From Pseudomonas petrae (GTDB taxonomy: Bacteria > Pseudomonadota > Gammaproteobacteria > Pseudomonadales > Pseudomonadaceae): 64,000 nucleotides of DNA. The first letter of the stretch is position 1, and each line of letters begins with the position of its first letter. This document shows, piece after piece, positions 18,309 through 28,875 of the stretch. Where the stretch lies: the NCBI RefSeq assembly GCF_021728295.1, contig NZ_JAKJXE010000004.1:1-64000 (forward strand). Reading direction: 5' to 3'. Under the pieces are notes generated by a model. It did no database searches. It was not told the origin of the DNA and was given only the letters and a program-made list of their open reading frames with translations. Made by a program: the position numbers and the translations under genes.

Positions 18309-19199
18309 TCAGCCTTTCTTTTGCGCAAACAGCGCATCGAGCTTCTGCTCGAACGCGTGATAGTCGATGCGCTCGTACAACTCCATGCGCGTCTGCATGG
18401 TGTCGACGACGTTCTTCTGGGTGCCGTCGCGACGGATCGCGGTGTAGACGTTTTCCGCCGCCTTGTTCATTGCCCGGAACGCCGACAGCGGGTACAGCAC
18501 CAGCGCCACGTCGGCAGACTTCAGCTCGTCGGTGGTGAACAACGGCGTCGAGCCGAATTCGGTGATGTTGGCGAGGATCGGCGCCTTCACCCGCGAGGCA
18601 AACAGCTTGTACATCTCAAGCTCGGTGATCGCCTCCGGGAAGACCATGTCCGCGCCCGCTTCGATGCACGCGGCGGCGCGATCCAGTGCTGATTCCAGCC
18701 CTTCCACCGCCAGCGCATCGGTGCGCGCCATGATCACGAAACTGTCGTCGGTTCGCGCATCCACCGCCGCCTTGATGCGATCGACCATCTCCTGCTGCGA
18801 GACGATTTCCTTGCCGGGCCGGTGACCGCAGCGCTTGGCGCCGACCTGGTCTTCAATGTGCATCGCCGCTGCGCCGAACTTGATCATCGACTTCACCGTA
18901 CGCGCCACGTTGAACGCCGAGGCACCGAAGCCGGTGTCGACGTCCACCAGCAGCGGCAGGTCGCAGACATCGGTGATGCGGCGCACGTCGGTGAGCACGT
19001 CGTCCAGGCCAGTAATGCCGAGGTCCGGCACGCCCAGCGAACCCGCCGCGACACCGCCGCCGGAGAGGTAAATCGCCTTGAAGCCGGCCCGTTGCGCCAG
19101 CAGCGCGTGGTTGGCGTTGATCGTGCCGACCACTTGCAGCGGATGCTCGCTGGCAACGGCGTCACGGAAGCGTTGGCCGGGAGTGGTTCTTGTGGTCAT
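18309..19199 (-). CDS. prpB: 2-methylisocitrate lyase
   Basis: A 296-residue enzyme of the isocitrate lyase/PEP mutase superfamily that cleaves 2-methylisocitrate to pyruvate and succinate. The catalytic loop [12 protein letters not shown] and the metal-binding VDVDTGFG and HIEDQV motifs are present. Its ATG overlaps the prpR stop as ATGA, preceded by GAGGTG, so the two are translationally coupled. Confidence 0.96.
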   Translation of the reverse strand: MTTRTTPGQRFRDAVASEHPLQVVGTINANHALLAQRAGFKAIYLSGGGVAAGSLGVPDLGITGLDDVLTDVRRITDVCDLPLLVDVDTGFGASAFNVARTVKSMIKFGAAAMHIEDQVGAKRCGHRPGKEIVSQQEMVDRIKAAVDARTDDSFVIMARTDALAVEGLESALDRAAACIEAGADMVFPEAITELEMYKLFASRVKAPILANITEFGSTPLFTTDELKSADVALVLYPLSAFRAMNKAAENVYTAIRRDGTQKNVVDTMQTRMELYERIDYHAFEQKLDALFAQKKG

Positions 19200-19903
19200 T
19201 GTTCACCTCGGGCAGTTGCAGCTTGAAAGTGCTGCTCAATGTTGCGTTTGGACGCGGCGATGTGCCGGCGCATCAACAGCTCGGCCAGCTCACCGTCACG
19301 CGCGGCGATGGCATCTAGAATACGGTGATGCTCGGCGAACGCCTGGCGCGGACGATTGGGCGTCGTCGAGAACTGGATGCGGTACATGCGCACCAGTTGG
19401 TACAGGTCATCGCAAAGCATCTGGGTCAGCGTGCTGTTGCGCGCGCCCTGGATGATCCGGTAATGAAAGTCGAAGTCGCCTTCCTGCTGGTAATAGCCGA
19501 CGCCGGCCTGAAAGGCGCTGTCGCATTCGTGGGTTTCCAGAACCCGGCGCAGTTCGTCGACTTCTTCGACAGTCATCCGCTCGGCGGCCAGGCGACAGGC
19601 CATGCCCTCGAGGGATTCGCGAATCTCGTACAGCTCGACCAGTTCGGCATGGCTCAGCGAGACCACGCGAGCGCCGACGTGGGGGACGCGCACCAACAGG
19701 CGCTGGCCTTCGAGCCGGTGAATGGCCTCGCGCAACGGTCCCCGGCTGATGCCGTAGGTCCGCGCCAGCTCGGGCTCGGAGATCTTGCTGCCGGGGGCGA
19801 TATCGCCCTTGACGATGGCCGCCTGAATACGGCGAAACACGTTCTCGGACAGCGTCTCGGCATCGACTGACGTGGCGGGCAGGATTTCTGCGGCATCTAA
19901 CAT
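19196..19903 (-). CDS. prpR: GntR-family regulator of the prp operon
   Basis: A 235-residue FadR-subfamily (FCD) regulator: an N-terminal winged helix ([20 protein letters not shown], then [14 protein letters not shown]) and an all-helical C-terminal ligand domain. I choose ATG 19903 with AAGGTG 6 bases upstream over the open frame reaching 19933. It heads the prp operon and probably represses it until 2-methylcitrate or a related ligand appears. The name follows position; this is not the sigma54-dependent PrpR of Salmonella. Confidence 0.9.
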   Translation of the reverse strand: MLDAAEILPATSVDAETLSENVFRRIQAAIVKGDIAPGSKISEPELARTYGISRGPLREAIHRLEGQRLLVRVPHVGARVVSLSHAELVELYEIRESLEGMACRLAAERMTVEEVDELRRVLETHECDSAFQAGVGYYQQEGDFDFHYRIIQGARNSTLTQMLCDDLYQLVRMYRIQFSTTPNRPRQAFAEHHRILDAIAARDGELAELLMRRHIAASKRNIEQHFQAATARGEQ

Positions 19904-19932
19904 TGTTGACACCTTAAGAGTGAATGTCAGCA

Positions 19933-19961
19933 AATCTAGCGAAATAAGCCAGTTCCGTCAA
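19933..19961 (-). promoter_or_regulatory. Sigma70 promoter of the prpRBC-acnD-prpF operon
   Basis: On the minus strand TTGACG (19956-19961) and TAGATT (19933-19938) are separated by exactly 17 bases, a near-consensus sigma70 promoter. Transcription would begin near 19926, giving a leader of about 23 bases before the prpR ATG. Confidence 0.75.
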
Positions 19962-19974
19962 AGTTAAATGGGTA

Positions 19975-19986
19975 ATTGTCGACAAT
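19975..19986. promoter_or_regulatory. Palindromic operator ATTGTCGACAAT, probable PrpR site
   Basis: A perfect 12-base palindrome 13 bases upstream of the -35 element of the prp promoter. TTGTCNACAA-like palindromes are typical FadR-type GntR operators, and the gene next to it encodes such a regulator. TTGTTGACA at 19903-19911, beside the start codon, could be a weaker second site. Confidence 0.65.
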
Positions 19987-20199
19987 CGTCTAAGGGCGAC
20001 ACATTTTGACGAAATGTCAGACGGCTCGCATCTGCGCCGCCCTTCGCCCGCGCCATAAAAGCTTCATGCTAGAATGCCGGCCGCCTCAGACCGCCCACGC
20101 GGGCAGCAGGCGGCTTTCGCAGGAGCGGCACCCTTGGTCAAACCAAAACCACATTTCGACGTCAAAGCAGCTCTTTCACCTTTTATCGCGCCTGGACTT

Positions 20200-20763
20200 A
20201 TGAGCCGCCACCCTCTTCTCTTCCTCTTATCTCTGTACCTGCCGGGCCTGTTTCTGCCGGGCCTGCTTCAACCCGGCTTGGCCCTGGCCGCTGAAAAAAC
20301 GGTGTATGGCCTGAACGAATACGCGGAGCTTGCCGACATCGACCTGCAGGTCGCGGCCAAGCTGGACACCGGCGCCAAAACCGCCTCCCTGAGCGCCCGC
20401 GACATCAAACGCTTCAAGCGCAATGGCGAATCCTGGGTGCGTTTTTACCTGGCCATTGACGACGCCCACGAACACCCCATCGAACGCCCCCTGGCCCGGG
20501 TCAGCAAGATCAAGCGGCGCGCAGGCGACATCGATGCCGATGACGACAAGAAATACACCGCCCGCCCGGTCATCAGCCTGGATGTCTGCATGGGCGGGGC
20601 GCTGCGCACCATAGAAGTGAACTTGACCGACCGCAGTGCATTCCAATACCCACTTTTGATTGGCTCCGAAGCCCTCAAGCACTTCGACGCGCTGGTCGAT
20701 CCAAGCCTGAAATACGCAGCGGGCAAGCCTGCCTGCGTCACCGATGCTCAAACCGCAGAGTAA
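20200..20763 (+). CDS. Retropepsin-like aspartic endopeptidase (RimB/Zn_protease family)
   Basis: A 187-residue exported protein. The signal peptide has a very long hydrophobic core, ending near ALALAAEK. The catalytic Asp motif DTGAKTASLSA follows, in the small domain once called ATP-dependent zinc protease and now known to be retropepsin-like. I start at ATG 20200 because the signal peptide begins there; an open frame reaches 20074. It is the first gene of a three-gene unit with a transglutaminase-like 7TM protein and an ATP-grasp ligase. The cytoplasmic relative RimB acts with RimK on glutamate tails. This exported form with a membrane partner is distinct, and its substrate is unknown. Confidence 0.85.
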   Translation: MSRHPLLFLLSLYLPGLFLPGLLQPGLALAAEKTVYGLNEYAELADIDLQVAAKLDTGAKTASLSARDIKRFKRNGESWVRFYLAIDDAHEHPIERPLARVSKIKRRAGDIDADDDKKYTARPVISLDVCMGGALRTIEVNLTDRSAFQYPLLIGSEALKHFDALVDPSLKYAAGKPACVTDAQTAE

Positions 20764-20767
20764 CGAC

Positions 20768-22318
20768 ATGCGCTCTCTTACCCTCCATCTGAAGATCCTG
20801 ATCGCGACCCTCGTCACGCTGGGCATCGCAATCACGGCTTATCAGATATTGGTGCTCGGCATTCCGGTGACCGAAGACGAAACCGACGACCTGTGGAACA
20901 TCGACGCCAAGGTCGAGTTCGTCGCCAACCCGAAGGACACGGTCAAGGTGCAGATGTACGTGCCACCCCTTTCCCGGGATTACATCAGCCTCAATGAAAG
21001 CTTCATCTCCAACAACTATGGCGTGAACGTCAACCGCGCCGACGGCAACCGCAAGGTCACCTGGTCCGCGCGGCGGGCCAACGGCAATCAGACGCTGTAC
21101 TACCGGCTGGTATTGACCAAGCGCTACAGCGGCGAAAAAGCCAAGATCAAAGGACCGATCTTCCGCGACAGCGTGGTGGTCGAAGGCCCGGAAAAAATCG
21201 CCGCCGACGCGCTGCTTGCGCCGATCCGACAGCATTCCGCCGACGTCGAAACCTTCGTCAGCGAAGCCATCAAGCGTGTCAACAATCTGAGCGACGACAA
21301 CGTCAAGCTGCTGCTGGCCGGCGATACGTCGGTGCAGAACAAGGCGCGGATCACCGAAACCCTGCTGTCCATCGCCCACGTGCCGGTGGAGAAAGTCCAT
21401 ACCATCCGGTTGGTCGCCGATCAGCCGCAGTCGCCCGAACTGTGGCTGCGCAGCTTTAATGGCAAGGACTGGCTGTATTTCAATCCGGAAACCGGTGAAG
21501 CGGGCCTGCCCCAGGACCGCCTGCTGTGGTGGATCGGCGACGACAATTTGATCTCCGTCGAGGGCGGCAAGAAGGCCACGGTCAACTTCAGCCTGAACAA
21601 CAGCGAGATGAATGCGATTCGTCTGGCCAAGCTGACTGACGAAAGCACCGACGCCGACTTCCTCGAATACTCGCTCTACAGCTTGCCGCTGCAAACCCAG
21701 CAGACCTTCATGATCATGGTGATGATCCCGATCGGCGTGCTGGTGATCCTGATCCTGCGCAACCTGGTGGGCCTGCAGACGCTGGGGACGTTCACCCCGG
21801 TGCTCATCGCGCTGGCGTTCCGCGAGACCCAGCTGGGCTTCGGCATCGTGTTGTTCACCATTATCACGGCGCTGGGCCTCTCTCTGCGCTCGTACCTCGA
21901 ACACCTCAAGCTGCAAATGCTGCCGAGGCTGTCGGTGGTGCTGACCTTCGTGGTGGTGCTGATTGCCGCCATCAGCCTGTTCAGCCACAAGCTGGGCCTT
22001 GAGCGCGGGCTGTCGGTGGCGCTGTTCCCGATGGTGATTCTGACCATGACCATCGAACGCCTGTCGATCACCTGGGAAGAACGCGGCGGCGGCCATGCGA
22101 TGAAGGTCGCCATCGGCACGCTGTTCGCGGCGTCTCTTGCGCACATCATCATGAGCATTCCAGAGTTCATCTACTTCGTGTTCACCTTCCCGGCAATCCT
22201 CCTGATTCTGGTGGGCTTCATGCTGGCGATGGGGCGTTATCGCGGTTATCGGCTGACCGAGCTGATCCGCTTCAAGGCCTTTCTGAAGGAAGACGCCGAG
22301 CGGGAACACCATAAATGA
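20768..22318 (+). CDS. Inactive transglutaminase-7TM membrane protein
   Basis: A 516-residue membrane protein. One N-terminal helix (about 7-27) is followed by a large periplasmic region of about 290 residues, resembling the family described as inactive transglutaminase fused to seven membrane helices. From about residue 310 there is a run of hydrophobic segments to the C terminus. I place the start at ATG 20768, 4 bases after the upstream stop. The last codon overlaps the next gene as ATGA. Co-encoding with a peptide ligase and a protease suggests a membrane-linked peptide modification system. Confidence 0.8.
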   Translation: MRSLTLHLKILIATLVTLGIAITAYQILVLGIPVTEDETDDLWNIDAKVEFVANPKDTVKVQMYVPPLSRDYISLNESFISNNYGVNVNRADGNRKVTWSARRANGNQTLYYRLVLTKRYSGEKAKIKGPIFRDSVVVEGPEKIAADALLAPIRQHSADVETFVSEAIKRVNNLSDDNVKLLLAGDTSVQNKARITETLLSIAHVPVEKVHTIRLVADQPQSPELWLRSFNGKDWLYFNPETGEAGLPQDRLLWWIGDDNLISVEGGKKATVNFSLNNSEMNAIRLAKLTDESTDADFLEYSLYSLPLQTQQTFMIMVMIPIGVLVILILRNLVGLQTLGTFTPVLIALAFRETQLGFGIVLFTIITALGLSLRSYLEHLKLQMLPRLSVVLTFVVVLIAAISLFSHKLGLERGLSVALFPMVILTMTIERLSITWEERGGGHAMKVAIGTLFAASLAHIIMSIPEFIYFVFTFPAILLILVGFMLAMGRYRGYRLTELIRFKAFLKEDAEREHHK

Positions 22319-23286
22319 TCGGCTGGTGGAAAACCTGGAAGGCGCTGGAAGCCAAGGGGATCATGGGCATCAACCGGCGGAACGCCGACTACGTGCTCAA
22401 GTACAACAAGCGCAGCCTCTACCCCATTGTCGATGACAAGATCATCACCAAGGAGCGGGCCATCGCGGCGGGCATTCATGTGCCAGAGCTGTACGGGATC
22501 ATTTCCACCGAAAAGCAAATCGACAAGCTCGACACGATCATCGGCGGGCGCAACGATTTCGTTATCAAGCCGGCCAAGGGCGCGGGCGGCGACGGCATTC
22601 TGGTCATCGCCGACCGTTTCGAGGAGCGCTTCCGCACGGTGTCCGGGCGCATCATCAGCCACGACGAAATCGAGCATCAGATTTCCAGCATCCTCACCGG
22701 GCTGTATTCCCTGGGCGGCCATCGCGACCGCGCGCTCATCGAATATCGGGTCACGCCCGACCAGATATTCAAGAGCATCAGTTACGAGGGTGTCCCGGAC
22801 ATCCGCGTGATCGTGCTGATGGGGTATCCGGTGATGGCCATGCTGCGCCTGCCAACCCGGCAGTCCGGCGGCAAGGCCAACCTGCACCAGGGCGCCATCG
22901 GTGTCGGCGTCGATCTGGCGACCGGCCTGACGCTGCGCGGCACCTGGCTGAACAACATCATCAGCAAGCACCCCGACACCACCAATGCGGTGGATGGCGT
23001 GCAGCTGCCGAACTGGGACGGTTTCATGAAGCTCGCGGCAGAGTGCTACGAGCTCTGCGGCCTGGGTTATATCGGCGTCGACATGGTCCTGGACCAGGAT
23101 CGAGGCCCGCTGATTCTGGAGCTCAACGCGCGGCCAGGGCTCAACATCCAGATCGCCAATGACTGCGGGCTTACTCACCGCACCGTGGCCGTGGAGAAGC
23201 GGCTGGAAGAACTGGCGGCGGAAGGCGTACACGAAAGCCCGGAAGAGCGGGTCAAGTTTGCCCAAGGGCTGTTCGGGCACGTTTGA
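22315..23286 (+). CDS. Alpha-L-glutamate ligase-like ATP-grasp protein
   Basis: A 323-residue cytoplasmic ATP-grasp enzyme of the RimK-related family. FVIKPAKGAGGDGILVI carries the ATP-binding lysine and glycine loop, and LELNARPGLNIQIAN carries the metal-binding E and N. It would add an amino acid, probably glutamate, to a protein or peptide. It overlaps the 7TM gene by 4 bases, so the three genes are co-translated. The acceptor is unknown. Confidence 0.85.
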   Translation: MIGWWKTWKALEAKGIMGINRRNADYVLKYNKRSLYPIVDDKIITKERAIAAGIHVPELYGIISTEKQIDKLDTIIGGRNDFVIKPAKGAGGDGILVIADRFEERFRTVSGRIISHDEIEHQISSILTGLYSLGGHRDRALIEYRVTPDQIFKSISYEGVPDIRVIVLMGYPVMAMLRLPTRQSGGKANLHQGAIGVGVDLATGLTLRGTWLNNIISKHPDTTNAVDGVQLPNWDGFMKLAAECYELCGLGYIGVDMVLDQDRGPLILELNARPGLNIQIANDCGLTHRTVAVEKRLEELAAEGVHESPEERVKFAQGLFGHV

Positions 23287-23344
23287 GCATTTGCCGGCCG
23301 ATCACGCCGTTCGGTGTTCCGCGACAAACTGACGGCGGTCACAC

Positions 23345-23450
23345 CGGCCCTTTCCCGGCTAAAGCCGGTCCTGCCAGATACCGCGTGCAGTCAGTAGGAC
23401 CGGCTGGAACTCCGACGGTAGGACCGGCTTTAGCCGGGAATGCGTCAGGC
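23345..23450. repeat. REP elements, ACCGGCTTTAGCCGGGAA type
   Basis: One copy lies inverted at about 23349-23372 (TTTCCCGGCTAAAGCCGGTC). A truncated copy begins near 23395, and a third reads forward near 23419-23440. This is the third REP subfamily in the window. Confidence 0.75.
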
Positions 23451-23519
23451 GTCGCACCGCATACCCAAGTCGAAGATTGCCCACCGCAACTGCATCCGGC
23501 GTCGTCTGCGGACGTGGAC

Positions 23520-23627
23520 ATGGCGGCACAGACGATGGACTTCCACCGGCGCTTTTTCGATTACGCGCTCACGCCGGAGGATGCCCAGAAAATTCTGCAC
23601 GGTGAGCCGCGGGCGATTGCCCCCTAG
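23520..23627 (+). pseudogene. Possible amidohydrolase C-terminal remnant
   Basis: The peptide ending MDFHRRFFDYALTPEDAQK and closing with ILHGEPRAIAP resembles the last helix of amidohydrolase-2 proteins (a FF..L.....IL.GN-like end). No upstream catalytic part exists; the frame runs into a REP element. It may be a gene remnant or chance. Confidence 0.2.
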
Positions 23628-23688
23628 GACTCGACCTTGGGGAAGACTACAATCGCCGTCCTCGCGCACTGACTGACCCACGCCTCGC

Positions 23689-25032
23689 ATGCCAACTTGC
23701 TCCGTACACCCACTGCTCTATGACGCCGACCCCAGCGGTTACTTCGCCCGCGTGCGCGTTGCCCCGGGCGCCGTGCTGCTGGACAGCGGTCGCCCGACGG
23801 CGGACCGTGGCCGCTTCGATCTGCTCAGCGCCTGGCCGCTGGACACCCTGCAGCCGGTTGCGGACGAATCCGGCCCGGCCTTTCTTCAGCGCCTGCGTGA
23901 ATCACTGGCCCGCCTCGGTGAAGCCGATCTGCCGGAGCACTGCGCGCTGCCGTTCGCCGGCGGATTGATCGGCTATCTGGCGTACGACTTCGGCCGCCTG
24001 TTCGAACCCCTGCCCGATCAAGCCATCGATGACTTGCACCTGCCCTCCGCGCGGCTGGGGCTCTACGCCTGGGCGCTGATCAGCGATCACCACGAGCACT
24101 CCAGCCAGTTGGTGTTTCACCCCGCCCTTGATCACGCCGAACGCCTGCGGCTGATCGCGCTGTTCGAGCAACCGGTGGCGCAACCGGACGCATCGTTCAA
24201 GCTGACAGCGCCCTTTGCGACGGACATCAATGCCGAGCAGTACCGGCAGGCCATCGAGCGGATTCACGCCTACATCCAGGCCGGTGACTGCTATCAGGTC
24301 AATTTCGCCCAGCGCTTTCGCGGGCAGTACCTCGGTGATCCGTGGGCGGCGTATCAAGCGCTGCGAGTGGCCTGCCCCACGCCGTTCGCCGGGTATCTGG
24401 CCCTGCCTGAGGAAGGCGCGGTGTTGAGCCTGTCGCCGGAGCGGTTCGTCAAAGTCAGTCAGCGGCAGGTCGAGACCCGGCCTATAAAAGGCACGCGTCC
24501 GCGCGGGCGCGATACCGTTGAAGACGCCGCATTCGCTCAAGAGCTGCTCGCCAGCGACAAAGACCGCGCCGAGAACCTGATGATCGTCGACCTGCTGCGC
24601 AACGACCTGGGGCGCACTTGCCGGATCGGTTCGGTAAAAGTGCCGGAGCTGTTCAGCCTGGAAAGTTATCCCAACGTGCATCATCTGGTCAGCGCCATCA
24701 CCGGCGAACTCGCCGACGGTAAGGACGCGCTAGACCTGATTGGCGGCAGTTTTCCGGGTGGCTCCATCACCGGCGCGCCGAAGATCCGCGCGATGCAGAT
24801 CATCGACGAACTGGAACCCAACCGCCGGGCGCTGTATTGCGGCTCGTTGATGTACCTGGACGTGCGCGGCGAGATGGACAGCTCCATCGCCATCCGCAGC
24901 CTGCTGGCAAAAGAAGGCCAGATCGCCTGCTGGGGCGGCGGCGGCATCGTCGCCGACTCACAGTGGGAAGCGGAATATCAAGAGACCTTCACCAAAGTGC
25001 GGGTGTTGATGCAGACGCTAGAGGGGTTGTAA
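23689..25032 (+). CDS. pabB: Aminodeoxychorismate synthase component I
   Basis: A 447-residue chorismate-binding enzyme that aminates chorismate to 4-amino-4-deoxychorismate for folate synthesis, using ammonia from the PabA glutaminase. Key motifs are RPIKGTRPRG (whose lysine attacks chorismate), DLLRNDLGR, and GSITGAPKIRAMQIIDELEP. The PIKGT motif separates it from TrpE, which has PIAGT. It is followed by a REP pair and cysH; thrH, often between them in Pseudomonas, is absent. Confidence 0.95.
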   Translation: MPTCSVHPLLYDADPSGYFARVRVAPGAVLLDSGRPTADRGRFDLLSAWPLDTLQPVADESGPAFLQRLRESLARLGEADLPEHCALPFAGGLIGYLAYDFGRLFEPLPDQAIDDLHLPSARLGLYAWALISDHHEHSSQLVFHPALDHAERLRLIALFEQPVAQPDASFKLTAPFATDINAEQYRQAIERIHAYIQAGDCYQVNFAQRFRGQYLGDPWAAYQALRVACPTPFAGYLALPEEGAVLSLSPERFVKVSQRQVETRPIKGTRPRGRDTVEDAAFAQELLASDKDRAENLMIVDLLRNDLGRTCRIGSVKVPELFSLESYPNVHHLVSAITGELADGKDALDLIGGSFPGGSITGAPKIRAMQIIDELEPNRRALYCGSLMYLDVRGEMDSSIAIRSLLAKEGQIACWGGGGIVADSQWEAEYQETFTKVRVLMQTLEGL

Positions 25033-25120
25033 GCGGCAGATCCCGCTCATTGATGGACTGCGCGCTTACGCAAATCGTCGGGGCTACGGTGGCCTAACGG
25101 GGCGTGAGCCTACGCAGATC

Positions 25121-25210
25121 CGTAGGAGCCGGCTTGCTGGCGAATGGGACGTGGCAGTCAATACCGTAACGTCTGACCTTACGCGTTCGCCAGCAAGCCG
25201 GCTCCTGCAG
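25121..25210. repeat. REP pair, GCCGGCTTGCTGGCG type
   Basis: GTAGGAGCCGGCTTGCTGGC and its reverse complement GCCAGCAAGCCGGCTCCTGC flank about 40 bases. It occupies the middle of the 302-base gap between pabB and cysH; the rest must hold the cysH promoter, which I cannot place. Confidence 0.85.
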
Positions 25211-25334
25211 ACAGTGGCCACCTCCGCGTGTCCCCCTCCGCGCCATTGCTTTCAGCCAAACGCCCCGAATTTTTTTGTTACCATCTGCGCCATTACGAGC
25301 GCCTAAGCGCCAGCCCTGATTAGGAAGCCGCCTG

Positions 25335-26069
25335 ATGAACCACCCTTTCGACGTCGACGACATCGCCGCCACCTTCGCTAACAAATCCCCGTCCGACATC
25401 CTCAAATTCGCCTTCCAGCACTTCGGCGACGACCTGTGGATTTCCTTCAGTGGCGCGGAAGACGTGGTGCTGGTGGACATGGCCTGGAAAATAAACAAGA
25501 ACGTCAAAGTGTTCAGCCTGGACACCGGCCGGCTGCACCCGGAGACCTATCGTTTCATCGATCAGGTCCGCGAGCAGTACAAAATCGACATCGACATCGT
25601 CAGCCCGGACCGCGAAAAGCTGGAGCCGATGGTCAAGGAAAAGGGCTTGTTCAGCTTCTATCGCGACGGCCATGGCGAGTGCTGCGCAATCCGCAAGATC
25701 GAGCCGTTGCGCCGCAAGCTGGCAGGCGTCAGCGCCTGGGCCACCGGTCAGCGCCGCGACCAGAGCCCGAGCACGCGCAACAACGTCGCAGTGGTGGAAA
25801 TCGACAGCGCGTTCTCGACCCCGGAGCGCACGCTGTACAAATTCAACCCGCTGGCCCAGATGAGCAGCGCCGATGTGTGGAATTACATCCGCATGCTCGA
25901 ACTGCCCTTCAACACGCTGCACGAGCGCGGCTTCATCAGCATCGGCTGCGAACCCTGCACGCGCCCTGTTCTGCCAAATCAGCACGAACGCGAAGGCCGC
26001 TGGTGGTGGGAAGAAGCGACGCAGAAGGAATGCGGGCTGCATGCGGGGAACATGATCGCCAAGTCCTGA
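25335..26069 (+). CDS. cysH: Adenylylsulfate (APS) reductase
   Basis: A 244-residue assimilatory sulfonucleotide reductase that reduces APS to sulfite with thioredoxin. It carries the four cluster-binding cysteines of the APS-specific branch, GECCAIRK (near 115) and GCEPCTRP (near 205). The catalytic cysteine is in ECGLH at the C terminus. AGGAAG precedes the ATG. The regulator gene cysB lies just beyond a REP pair, convergent. Confidence 0.96.
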   Translation: MNHPFDVDDIAATFANKSPSDILKFAFQHFGDDLWISFSGAEDVVLVDMAWKINKNVKVFSLDTGRLHPETYRFIDQVREQYKIDIDIVSPDREKLEPMVKEKGLFSFYRDGHGECCAIRKIEPLRRKLAGVSAWATGQRRDQSPSTRNNVAVVEIDSAFSTPERTLYKFNPLAQMSSADVWNYIRMLELPFNTLHERGFISIGCEPCTRPVLPNQHEREGRWWWEEATQKECGLHAGNMIAKS

Positions 26070-26085
26070 GCACACACCGAACTAA

Positions 26086-26174
26086 TGTAGGAGCGCGCTC
26101 GCCCGCGATTGCGATGCACCGGTCACACTGAGGTGACTGACAGTCAGCAATCGCGGGCAAGCGCGCTCCTACAG
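26086..26174. repeat. REP pair, GCGCGCTTGCCCGCG type
   Basis: TGTAGGAGCGCGCTCGCCCG and CGCGGGCAAGCGCGCTCCTA face each other between the convergent genes cysH and cysB. It may act as the transcription end for both. Confidence 0.85.
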
Positions 26175-26193
26175 GTTTGGCGTGCGCAGCCTG

Positions 26194-27177
<984 letters not shown>

Positions 27178-27319
27178 TCAAAGCCGGAAGACGCCACGGG
27201 CATCAGCGACGGTATATAACTGGATTATTGGTCAGGAAGGCAAAGCTAGAACTTTTTATCACTTTTACCCGGTAATGGCACGCAGCTTTTAACGCCCTTG
27301 GCACATTCCCGGAACGCGA

Positions 27320-27814
27320 TCACGTTTGTGCACGCCTTTGCAGCATCGGCACCATGTACACCGGCACGTCGGACAGTTGCAGGACCCGCGCCGCCGTTCG
27401 GCCAATCGGCGTATCGCCCTCCCCGCCGTGACTGCGACTGCCCACCACCAGCAAGTCGACGCCGAGCAGGCGCGCCTGATCGAGTATCACGTTGGATGGG
27501 TCGCCCTGGACCACGCGAACACTGCGAATCAGCGCCAGGTCCTCATGCCCCTCGCCCAGTTCCTCGCGAAAACTGGCCAGCACCCGCGCCTCAATGCCGT
27601 CGATCACCGTGTTGACACCCTCGCTGTGCAGCTCTTTGAGCACGTCTGCGGCCAGGTAACTCTGCAGAACGGACTCAGCGAACAAGCCCATCGGCTCCAC
27701 CACATGCACGACATGCAATTCGGCATCGAAGGTCCGCGCCAGCACCAGCGCGTGCTGCAGCGTATACGGCGCATAAGCACCGAGGTCCGTGGCGTAGAGC
27801 ATCGAGCGGATCAT
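27320..27814 (-). CDS. Universal stress protein (UspA family)
   Basis: A 164-residue single-domain Usp. The ATP-binding pattern is visible near the C terminus (VGSRSHGGEGDTPIGRTAARVL region, about 125-145), so it is likely of the ATP-binding class. It stands alone between cysB and the nucleotidase, as in other pseudomonads. Its exact role is unknown. Confidence 0.88.
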   Translation of the reverse strand: MIRSMLYATDLGAYAPYTLQHALVLARTFDAELHVVHVVEPMGLFAESVLQSYLAADVLKELHSEGVNTVIDGIEARVLASFREELGEGHEDLALIRSVRVVQGDPSNVILDQARLLGVDLLVVGSRSHGGEGDTPIGRTAARVLQLSDVPVYMVPMLQRRAQT

Positions 27815-27908
27815 GGGACCCCCGGTCAGCCTTTGAAGTGAAGACTTAATCAGCGTAGCAGCGCGCCGCGCACTCCGACGGCCGACTGCTGCTTTTCGGT
27901 CTAACGCC

Positions 27909-28829
27909 TCAGGGTTTTAGCTCGTTGCTGATGCCGTGGGGCACGTGCCCGGTCGCCACGACTTCGCGCGCGCGCTCACAGTGGCCCGGCTGGTCGTCGA
28001 AGAACACGTCTGCAGCGAATGCCTCCAGAAACGCCGACTTGTCCAGGCCGCCGAGAAACAGTGACTCATCCAGACGGATGTCCCACTCGCGCAGGGTACG
28101 AATCACCCGTTCGTGGGCGGGGGCTGAGCGCGCGGTGACCAGCGCCGTGCGAATCGGGCAGGACTCTTCGGGGAATTCGCGCTGCAGCGCGTTCAATGCC
28201 GCGAGAAAGGGTTTGAACGGCCCGCCGGGCAAGGGCCGTCGCGCCGCTTCGCGCTCGTTGGCCTGGAACGCCTCAAGCCCACCGGACTGATACACGCGCT
28301 CGGACTCATCGGAAAACAGCACGGCGTCGCCGTCGAACGCGATGCGCAGCTCGGCACTGGCCGCGCGACGGGCGCCACCGGAGAGGATGGTCGCGGCGGC
28401 GAAGCCAGCGTCCAGCGCACTGCGCACGTCTTCGGCGTGGGTCGACAAAAACAGATGACTGCCGAAAGCGGCCAGATACGGAAACGGACTGCGCCCGCCG
28501 ACGAACGCGGCGCGGGAAATGTCGAGGCCGTAATGCTGAATCGAATTGAACACGCGCAAGCCGGTGTCGGCGCTGTTGCGCGAGACCAGCACCACTTCCA
28601 CCCGGGACTGGTTCAGGCTGGCGTTCAGACTGAGCAGTTTTTCCACCAGACGGAACGCATCACCCGGCTCGAGGATTTCATCTTCGTGGTCGATCTGGTA
28701 CTGACGGTAGGCCGCGACCCCGCTGGCCATATAAACGTCATGGCTTTCCCGCAAATCAAACAGCGCCCGCGAGGAAATCGCCAGCACCAGCTTGCTCCCC
28801 GGGGTTTTAACGTTCAGCTCGGTGCTCAT
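27909..28829 (-). CDS. 5'-nucleotidase (cytosolic IMP/GMP-type family)
   Basis: A 306-residue protein of the bacterial 5'-nucleotidase family. Supporting sequence includes LVLAISSRALFDL (an altered first acidic motif), RVEVVLVSRNSADTGLRVFN and the Asp pair near AFDGDAVLFSDESE. It probably dephosphorylates nucleoside monophosphates. It ends a run of minus-strand genes after a PanE homologue, 46 bases downstream of it. Confidence 0.82.
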   Translation of the reverse strand: MSTELNVKTPGSKLVLAISSRALFDLRESHDVYMASGVAAYRQYQIDHEDEILEPGDAFRLVEKLLSLNASLNQSRVEVVLVSRNSADTGLRVFNSIQHYGLDISRAAFVGGRSPFPYLAAFGSHLFLSTHAEDVRSALDAGFAAATILSGGARRAASAELRIAFDGDAVLFSDESERVYQSGGLEAFQANEREAARRPLPGGPFKPFLAALNALQREFPEESCPIRTALVTARSAPAHERVIRTLREWDIRLDESLFLGGLDKSAFLEAFAADVFFDDQPGHCERAREVVATGHVPHGISNELKP

Positions 28830-28875
28830 CAGTCTTCCTTAAAGCGGGAGGTGGGCAAGCGCACGGCAATGGCCG

